Shown one piece after another: positions 42,197 through 46,765 of a stretch of 46,765 bases of DNA; within the stretch, counting starts at the first letter, position 1; every line of letters begins with the position of its first letter. The DNA comes from Chloroflexi bacterium 54-19 (GTDB taxonomy: Bacteria; Chloroflexota; Chloroflexia; Chloroheliales; Chloroheliaceae). The position numbers and the translations under genes were made by a program. The notes under the pieces are model-generated. The model had not been told where the DNA came from, did not search any database, and saw nothing but the letters and a program-made list of their open reading frames with translations. The stretch covers positions 143,221 through 189,985 of the forward strand of contig MKTJ01000025.1 of assembly GCA_001898225.1 (NCBI GenBank), in the 5' to 3' direction.

Positions 42197-44083
42197 ATGG
42201 CTGAAACGACTGCTTTGGAAACACCAGGCGCGGAGGTTATCCCCGGCTATGTAACAAATCAGAAGCTGCGCCGGTGGGTCCAGGAGATGGTGGAATTGTG
42301 TAAACCCGACCGGGTCCACTGGTGTGACGGCACCCAGGCCGAGTACGACGCTTTGTGTGAGCAGATGGTTGAGAGCGGCACGCTCATCCGGCTCAACCCT
42401 GAGAAAAGACCCAATAGCTTCCTGGCTCGCTCTCACCCCGGCGATGTTGCCCGCGTGGAAGACCGCACTTTTATTTGTAGCCTGAACAAAAATGATGCCG
42501 GGCCGACCAATAACTGGGTTAACCCCAAAGAAATGAAGGAAACGTTGACCGGCCTGTTCGACGGCTCAATGCAGGGCCGTACCATGTACGTTATCCCCTT
42601 CAGCATGGGCCCGATTGGTTCGCCTATCGCCCATATCGGCATCGAACTTTCCGACTCGCCTTATGTCGCCGCCAATATGCGGATTATGACCCGGATGGGC
42701 CGCCAGGTCCTCGATGTCCTCGACAACGAAGACTTTGTACCCTGTCTCCACTCGGTCGGGATGCCGTTGGCTCCCGGCCAGGAAGACACCGCCTGGCCCT
42801 GCAACCCCGACCAGAAGTACATCGTCCATTTCCCGGAGGAACGCTCCATCTGGTCCTATGGTAGCGGCTACGGCGGCAACGCCCTGTTAGCCAAGAAATG
42901 TTTCGCCCTGAGGATTGCCTCGGTCCTGGCCCGCGATGAAGGCTGGCTGGCCGAACATATGCTCATCCTGGGGGTCGAATCGCCCCAGGGTGAAAAGACT
43001 TACGTGGCGGCGGCTTTCCCCAGCGCCTGCGGTAAGACCAATTTCGCAATGCTTATTCCGCCCAAAGAATTCGAAGGCTGGAAAATCAGCACTATCGGTG
43101 ACGACATTGCCTGGGTTAAACCGGCTAAAGACGGCAAACTTTACGCCATTAACCCTGAAGCCGGTATGTTCGGGGTCGCGCCGGGTACTTCTTACCAGTC
43201 CAACCCGAACGCCATGGAAACGGTCAAGAGCAACGCTATTTTTACAAACGTGGCCCTGACCGATGACGGCGACGTCTGGTGGGAAGGCATGACCGATAAA
43301 GCCCCCGACCACCTGATTGACTGGACCGGACAGGACTGGACGCCCGACTGCGGTCGCAAGGCGGCTCACGCGAACGCCCGGTTTACCGCCCCGATTAGCC
43401 AGTGTCCTTCGATTGACCCCGAATACGATAACCCGAAGGGTGTACCGATTTCGGCCTTTATCTTCGGCGGGCGGCGCAGCACCGTGGTGCCGCTGGTCTA
43501 CCAGGCTTTCAACTGGAACTATGGGGTTTACGCCGCCGCGACGCTCGGCTCGGAAATGACCGCCGCCGCCGCCGGTAAAATCGGGGAAGTCCGGCGCGAC
43601 CCCTTCGCAATGTTGCCTTTCTGCGGCTACCATATGAGCGACTACTTCAACCACTGGCTCCAGTTTGGCCGCTCTATCCCGAACCCACCGCGTATCTTTA
43701 TCGTGAATTGGTTCCGCAAGGACGAGCAGGGCAAATTCCTCTGGCCCGGCTTTGGCGAGAACATGCGCATCCTGAAGTGGATTGTCGAACGTTCTCACGG
43801 CCAGGCCACCAGTATCGAAAGTCCGCTCGGCTGGGTGCCGCGTTACCAGGACCTTGACTGGCGCGGTCTGGAAGATTTCGACCAGGTCAAGTTTGACGAA
43901 GTGATGCACGTTGACCGCGACGCCTGGAAACAGGAAATCCTCTCCCAGGAAGAACTCTTTATCAAGCTGTACGACCGCTTGCCCAAAGAGTTGCTTTACA
44001 TCAAAGAGCTGACCCTCTCCGCCCTGTGGCGCTCTCCCGAACGGTGGGATGTGCCTCACGACGACCAGGGCCGGGAGTTATAG
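42197..44083 (+). CDS. pckG: Phosphoenolpyruvate carboxykinase (GTP)
   Basis: GTP-dependent PEPCK converts oxaloacetate to phosphoenolpyruvate, the entry step of gluconeogenesis. At 628 residues it matches the GTP-type family and not the shorter ATP-type. The kinase-1 loop with the hyper-reactive Cys is [13 protein letters not shown]; other landmarks are [29 protein letters not shown], the ligand region [13 protein letters not shown], and [24 protein letters not shown] is seven bases before ATG. It is followed by its own terminator. The upstream fold-back and palindrome may be regulatory, which is inference. Confidence 0.97.
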   Translation: MAETTALETPGAEVIPGYVTNQKLRRWVQEMVELCKPDRVHWCDGTQAEYDALCEQMVESGTLIRLNPEKRPNSFLARSHPGDVARVEDRTFICSLNKNDAGPTNNWVNPKEMKETLTGLFDGSMQGRTMYVIPFSMGPIGSPIAHIGIELSDSPYVAANMRIMTRMGRQVLDVLDNEDFVPCLHSVGMPLAPGQEDTAWPCNPDQKYIVHFPEERSIWSYGSGYGGNALLAKKCFALRIASVLARDEGWLAEHMLILGVESPQGEKTYVAAAFPSACGKTNFAMLIPPKEFEGWKISTIGDDIAWVKPAKDGKLYAINPEAGMFGVAPGTSYQSNPNAMETVKSNAIFTNVALTDDGDVWWEGMTDKAPDHLIDWTGQDWTPDCGRKAAHANARFTAPISQCPSIDPEYDNPKGVPISAFIFGGRRSTVVPLVYQAFNWNYGVYAAATLGSEMTAAAAGKIGEVRRDPFAMLPFCGYHMSDYFNHWLQFGRSIPNPPRIFIVNWFRKDEQGKFLWPGFGENMRILKWIVERSHGQATSIESPLGWVPRYQDLDWRGLEDFDQVKFDEVMHVDRDAWKQEILSQEELFIKLYDRLPKELLYIKELTLSALWRSPERWDVPHDDQGREL

Positions 44084-44102
44084 GCTAAAGTAAAATTAAC
44101 AG

Positions 44103-44150
44103 GACGGGGCTATGTTTCCAACCTCAGGAGGCATGGCCCCGCCTTGTTTT
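44103..44150 (+). terminator. Rho-independent terminator of pckG
   Basis: CGGGGCTATG pairs with CATGGCCCCG and is followed by CCTTGTTTT. Confidence 0.85.
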
Positions 44151-44230
44151 CACCCGGTTTACCTCGCCCTCAGATACGAATAAGTAATCCTGTTACCTGA
44201 TTTTAACCCATATAAACCTTGAAATTCAGC

Positions 44231-44358
44231 TTAGTGCCCTACTTTTAAGATAGATGATTTAGCACCACCAGTGGTAACACCAGTTGCTGCAACTGGTGGC
44301 AGCAACCCGTTGCATCACCTGTGGGTGCAGCCAGTTGCGTTACCAAGTAGGGCACTAA
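44231..44358. repeat. Fold-back element with perfect 14-bp ends
   Basis: TTAGTGCCCTACTT (44231-44244) and AAGTAGGGCACTAA (44345-44358) are perfect inverted ends. Within lies GGTAAC / GTTACC (44273-44278, 44339-44344) and the 19-bp palindrome ACCAGTTGCTGCAACTGGT (44279-44297). The remainder repeats CAGTTGC, GCAGCAACC and GTTGCATCACC words. It ends 42 bp before the Usp-like gene. Confidence 0.8.
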
Positions 44359-44399
44359 TGACGCCGTGAAGCGTAAAGTCGGAAAGGTAGAATACCGCT

Positions 44400-44831
44400 A
44401 TGAACAAGATAACCAGTGCGCCTGTCAAAGAACATCTTCCTGGTTTCGAAAGGTTTCACAGGCCGAATCCTATTCACACCATTTTACTGGCTACGGATGG
44501 CACCTCCTCCGGTGAAAGTGCTCTGCAAAATTGCATCAATCTTCTGCGAGGTTCTTCCGGTAAGCTGGTTATTACCTACTTCGCCGACCCGAAAGATATT
44601 GCCGTTAACGAGGGCGTGGCCTGCGAAAGCGATGATGCCTGGCGTTCTCACGGCGAAAAAGTCCTGAACGCAATGGCGGCTAAAGCCAGGGCCAGTGGAA
44701 TTACCGATGTTACAACCCGGCTGGAAAAATACCAGGGTGAGGAAAGCCTCAATCAGATTGCCGAAACGGTCGAAGCGAATATGATTATGCTAAGCTCCCA
44801 CTTCTTCCAGGCCGATTCAGCGGCTAACTAA
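44400..44831 (+). CDS. Universal stress protein-like protein, lacking the ATP-binding tail
   Basis: The 143-residue product has the UspA-type beginning TILLATDGTSSGESALQNCI and an Rossmann-like arrangement ending NMIMLSSH. Typical Usp proteins continue with a glycine-rich loop (G-2x-G-9x-G-S/T) for ATP; here the protein stops after SSHFFQADSAAN, so ATP binding is unlikely. The N-terminal extension of about 25 residues (KEHLPGFERFHRP) is extra. It has its own terminator at 44847-44882. Regulation may involve the fold-back element just upstream. Confidence 0.75.
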   Translation: MNKITSAPVKEHLPGFERFHRPNPIHTILLATDGTSSGESALQNCINLLRGSSGKLVITYFADPKDIAVNEGVACESDDAWRSHGEKVLNAMAAKARASGITDVTTRLEKYQGEESLNQIAETVEANMIMLSSHFFQADSAAN

Positions 44832-44846
44832 CTAAATAAAGACCAG

Positions 44847-44882
44847 GGTGAGCGTCTTACGGCTCGCGGCTCACCTTTCTTT
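44847..44882 (+). terminator. Rho-independent terminator of the Usp-like gene
   Basis: GGTGAGC pairs with GCTCACC around a 15-base loop and is followed by TTTCTTT. Confidence 0.8.
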
Positions 44883-44889
44883 ATCAGGC

Positions 44890-44959
44890 CTTTCGCTTGA
44901 AACACTCCCTTTGAAGGGTTTAGCGCCTTTAGCCTGGCTTTCCAGGCTAAAAGCGAAAG
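44890..44959. ncRNA. Candidate three-way-junction structure
   Basis: CTTTCGCTT (44890-44898) and AAGCGAAAG (44951-44959) form a perfect outer stem. Inside are a short CCC/GGG hairpin (44907-44918) and a strong hairpin TTTAGCCTGG / CCAGGCTAAA (44928-44937, 44942-44951). It lies after the Usp-like terminator and before the histidine kinase, in DNA without a gene. No RNA family is recognised and transcription is not shown, so this may also be a repeat remnant. Confidence 0.4.
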
Positions 44960-45056
44960 TCGTGCTTATAAAAGTAATTGTTTCAGGCAAAAAGCAACGC
45001 GACGACTACCGTCGGGAGTTGGGCCGTAAAAGGCCAGGTTATAAAAATTAAATCCT

Positions 45057-45079
45057 GGGGTTTCCAAGCAGGAGACCCC
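45057..45079 (+). promoter_or_regulatory. Hairpin before the histidine kinase start
   Basis: GGGGTTTCC pairs with GGAGACCCC (one G-U pair) over a five-base loop, 29 bp before the kinase ATG. It could influence translation. Confidence 0.4.
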
Positions 45080-45107
45080 ACCTAATCAAGTCGCTTAGGA
45101 TACCGAT

Positions 45108-46370
45108 ATGCTTGACTTAAATCAAAATCAAAATGAAAAAATGCGAACCAGTAATGACCTTTCATCTATGCCAGGGCTGGCTTTCCTGAACTACCTGGGC
45201 GATGGGGTCATGGTGCTGGATAACAGCCGGAAAATCTTGATGGTGAACCCGGCGCTCGAAAATTTGCTGGGCTGGAAAGCTTCCGAACTGGTCGGGCAGT
45301 ATTGTTTCTCTTACCTGTGTTGCCAGCATCCCGCCACCGGGACTTATCTTTGCCAGAATCTTTGTCCCCTCACCACTGTAAAAGCCGGTTCAAAGCACGA
45401 CCAGTCGGTTTTTTACCAGGATTTAATGGTGCTGACTAAGGGCGGGCACCGGATTGAAGTGAGCGCCAGTTTTGCGCCCCTGGGAGTGCCGCTCCTGGCT
45501 TCACAGGGTAACAACCCGAATTCATTAAACGAATCCCCGGCTTTCTCCGGTTACAATGGCGACACCTATGATGTAGCTTTCCCGGAATACAGTATTGTGC
45601 TGCTGCGCGATATTACCGAGGTAAAACGGCAGGAGCGCATCAAGACCGAGTTTATCGCGGCGGCTTCCCACCAGCTACGCACCCCCCTTTCGAGCATCAA
45701 AACTTCGATTGGTCTCTTGCAGGAACACGCCGCCAGCGAACTGAACAAACCGTTGAAAAGCCTCTTGAACAATATCCAGTCGAGCTCGGCCCGGATGGAG
45801 CGGATTGTGAACGACTTAATCGAACTGGTAAACCTGCAAAGCGGGCGGGTCCAGATGGTCCGGCATACCTTTGAGGCCCGCGACCTGGTCGGTTGGGCCG
45901 TCGAGAATTGCCGCGAGCGTCTCCAGTCCAAGGACCAGGTCTTGAAGTGGATCTTCCCGGACGAAGCGCTGTATGTCTACGCCGATTTTAGCCGGATGGG
46001 CGAGGTTCTAAGCCATCTTATCACCAACGCCAGCAAATTTAGCGCCCGTGGCAAGATGATAAATATCGAGCTAAGTTCCCGGACCGGCGATAAGGGAGTG
46101 CAAAAAGAAGTGGTGTTTTGCGTCCGGGATGACGGCATCGGTATCGCCGAAGCCGAGCGCGGTCTGATTTTCGAAAAGTTCTACCAGAGCCAGATTACCG
46201 AAAATACCGCCGAACAGGGCGCGGGGCTGGGCCTACCCCTGGCTAAGACCCTGGTCGAGCTTAACGGCGGGCGGTTGTGGTTCAACAGCGAAGCCGGAAA
46301 AGGGAGTAGTTTCTACTTCAGCCTGCCCCTGACCCATCCTTATCAAATAAACCTTAGTGAGGGGTTTTAA
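45108..46370 (+). CDS. PAS-domain sensor histidine kinase with a cysteine cluster
   Basis: The 420-residue product is cytoplasmic: no membrane helix is seen. A PAS domain (about 25-165) contains five Cys (66, 71, 72, 82 and 86) in CFSYLCCQHPATG and LCQNLCPL, which could sense redox state or bind metal. HisKA follows with ASHQLRTPLSSIKTSIGLL, then HATPase with N-box ITNASKFSARG, G1 DDGIGIAEAE and G2 GAGLGLPLAKTLVELNGG. It should phosphorylate a response regulator that is not in the window. AGGA lies seven bases before ATG. A strong terminator follows. Confidence 0.92.
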   Translation: MLDLNQNQNEKMRTSNDLSSMPGLAFLNYLGDGVMVLDNSRKILMVNPALENLLGWKASELVGQYCFSYLCCQHPATGTYLCQNLCPLTTVKAGSKHDQSVFYQDLMVLTKGGHRIEVSASFAPLGVPLLASQGNNPNSLNESPAFSGYNGDTYDVAFPEYSIVLLRDITEVKRQERIKTEFIAAASHQLRTPLSSIKTSIGLLQEHAASELNKPLKSLLNNIQSSSARMERIVNDLIELVNLQSGRVQMVRHTFEARDLVGWAVENCRERLQSKDQVLKWIFPDEALYVYADFSRMGEVLSHLITNASKFSARGKMINIELSSRTGDKGVQKEVVFCVRDDGIGIAEAERGLIFEKFYQSQITENTAEQGAGLGLPLAKTLVELNGGRLWFNSEAGKGSSFYFSLPLTHPYQINLSEGF

Positions 46371-46409
46371 TCTTTAAATTATTCCTTTCTTTCTTTTTTC
46401 TTCCCGGTC

Positions 46410-46450
46410 AGGAGACCGGTTGGCCTTCAAAACCAACCGGTCTCCTTTTT
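46410..46450 (+). terminator. Rho-independent terminator of the histidine kinase gene
   Basis: AGGAGACCGGTTGG pairs perfectly with CCAACCGGTCTCCT and is followed by TTTTATTT. Confidence 0.92.
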
Positions 46451-46475
46451 ATTTCAAATACAAAATCGGTCTCAT

Positions 46476-46540
46476 TTATCAAATATTTCCGCTTTTAAAC
46501 CTTCTTAGAAAAATTTACCAGATTTTCACCTTGTTAAACC
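46476..46540. repeat. Imperfect direct repeat in an intergenic region
   Basis: TTTATCAAATATTTCC...TTTTAAACCTTC and TTTACCAGATTTTCACCTTG...TTAAACCTTC are tandem, about 35 bp apart. Inverted, the second unit (AAGGTTTAACAAGGTGAAAA) resembles the arms of the fold-back at 41943. The rest of 46451-46691 shows nothing else I can name. Confidence 0.45.
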
Positions 46541-46691
46541 TTCCTCTTTATATCCCGCCCTTACAATGCAAATGTAAACAAAAACAACTACCGAGCAGTT
46601 ACCAAAACCAAAAAGCAAATTAAACTAAGGCTTTGGCACGATAAGGATAGTAGTAGTGGAAAAAGGATAAGGATAAGGAAGGTTTCTTCTT

Positions 46692-46765
46692 ATGAGCAAC
46701 ACAAAAACACGCGGCCTGGTCGCTGACCCGCCGATTAGCAAGTTCCTCTTTAACAGCACCAAATC
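46692..46765 (+). CDS. N-terminus of a probable DoxX family membrane protein (partial)
   Basis: ATG 46692 follows an AAGGATAAGGAAGG ribosome-binding region and opens a frame running off the right edge. The 24 visible residues include DPPISKFLFNST, which resembles the segment found just before the first membrane helix in DoxX-type proteins of Chloroflexota and Actinobacteria. The membrane domain itself lies outside the window, so this rests on a short resemblance. Confidence 0.45.
   Translation, partial: MSNTKTRGLVADPPISKFLFNSTK

Noticed and set aside
42887..44059. Long antisense open frame opposite pckG (390 codons)
   Set aside because: Same reason: the plus strand encodes an unmistakable PEPCK across the whole stretch.
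44848..45051. Open frame of 67 codons starting GTG
   Set aside because: It begins inside the terminator stem of the Usp-like gene and runs through the three-stem structure; no ribosome-binding site and no family resemblance.
46420..46623. Open frame of 67 codons after the histidine kinase
   Set aside because: It starts inside the terminator hairpin and has AT-rich, low-information sequence with internal direct repeats.

Overview
The window is 46.8 kb of GC-rich bacterial chromosome (roughly 55-60% GC in genes). It has no rRNA, no tRNA, no prophage and no CRISPR array that I could find. The gene content and style suggest a Chloroflexota bacterium or a close relative. The clues are a GTP-type PEP carboxykinase, ribosomal protein genes beside thymidine kinase, several exported proteins with long Ala/Thr-rich linkers, a WD40 lipoprotein and large PAS/GAF histidine kinases. 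This assignment is inference from style; no marker gene settles it.

Layout. 1-4402 (minus): a large membrane-anchored PAS-GAF-GAF-GAF histidine kinase cut by the window edge, then an AI-2E/PerM-type permease. 4740-7739 (plus): a PlsC-type acyltransferase, mnmE and a small membrane protein. 7881-10332 (minus): an ECF sigma factor followed by an unusual one-pass membrane protein with repeated TQRF motifs. 10825-14664: rpmB divergent from an Asp23/Gls24 protein, a FakA-like kinase and a DegV/FakB-like lipid-binding protein. 14679-20911 (plus): thpR, a YjbQ-type protein, an AT-rich orphan, a HIT protein, enolase, a histone-deacetylase-family hydrolase and a coiled-coil protein. 20890-25301 (minus): rplU-rpmA-rpmE-tdk and two glycosyltransferases, behind a perfect-consensus promoter and a structured 5' leader. 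25761-31489 (plus): NTF2-like, DinB-like, DUF5666-type lipoprotein, DtxR-type regulator, M20 peptidase, threonine dehydratase and a zinc-ribbon protein. 31517-33742 (minus): DUF4274 protein, membrane protein and an alpha/beta hydrolase. 34197-35390 (plus): WD40 lipoprotein. 35398-39605 (minus): a complete ABC importer of the iron/polyamine type. 40144-41790 (minus): an AspT/YidE-type transporter. 42197-46765 (plus): pckG, a truncated Usp-like protein, a PAS histidine kinase and the start of a probable DoxX protein.

The genes are mostly housekeeping. Two neighbourhoods match well-known conserved arrangements: rpmB with asp23-like and fakA-like genes, and rpmE with tdk. Enolase and PEPCK both act in lower glycolysis and gluconeogenesis but are not neighbours.

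The most unusual content is between the genes. Several families of small fold-back repeats occupy the intergenic spaces: heptamer-built inverted-repeat elements at 5571, 10472, 16859 and 32958; a GTTGAACG/CCCTAAAGGG family at seven or so places; a TGTCATT...GTCCGTTGGACAATATCAC family at 7766, 33911 and 39842; and two single-copy-in-window fold-backs at 41943 and 44231. Some sit so tightly on genes that they appear to supply stop codons or abut ribosome-binding sites. The other items worth following are the sigma factor/TQRF membrane protein pair, the rplU leader RNA and a three-way-junction-like structure at 44890-44959.
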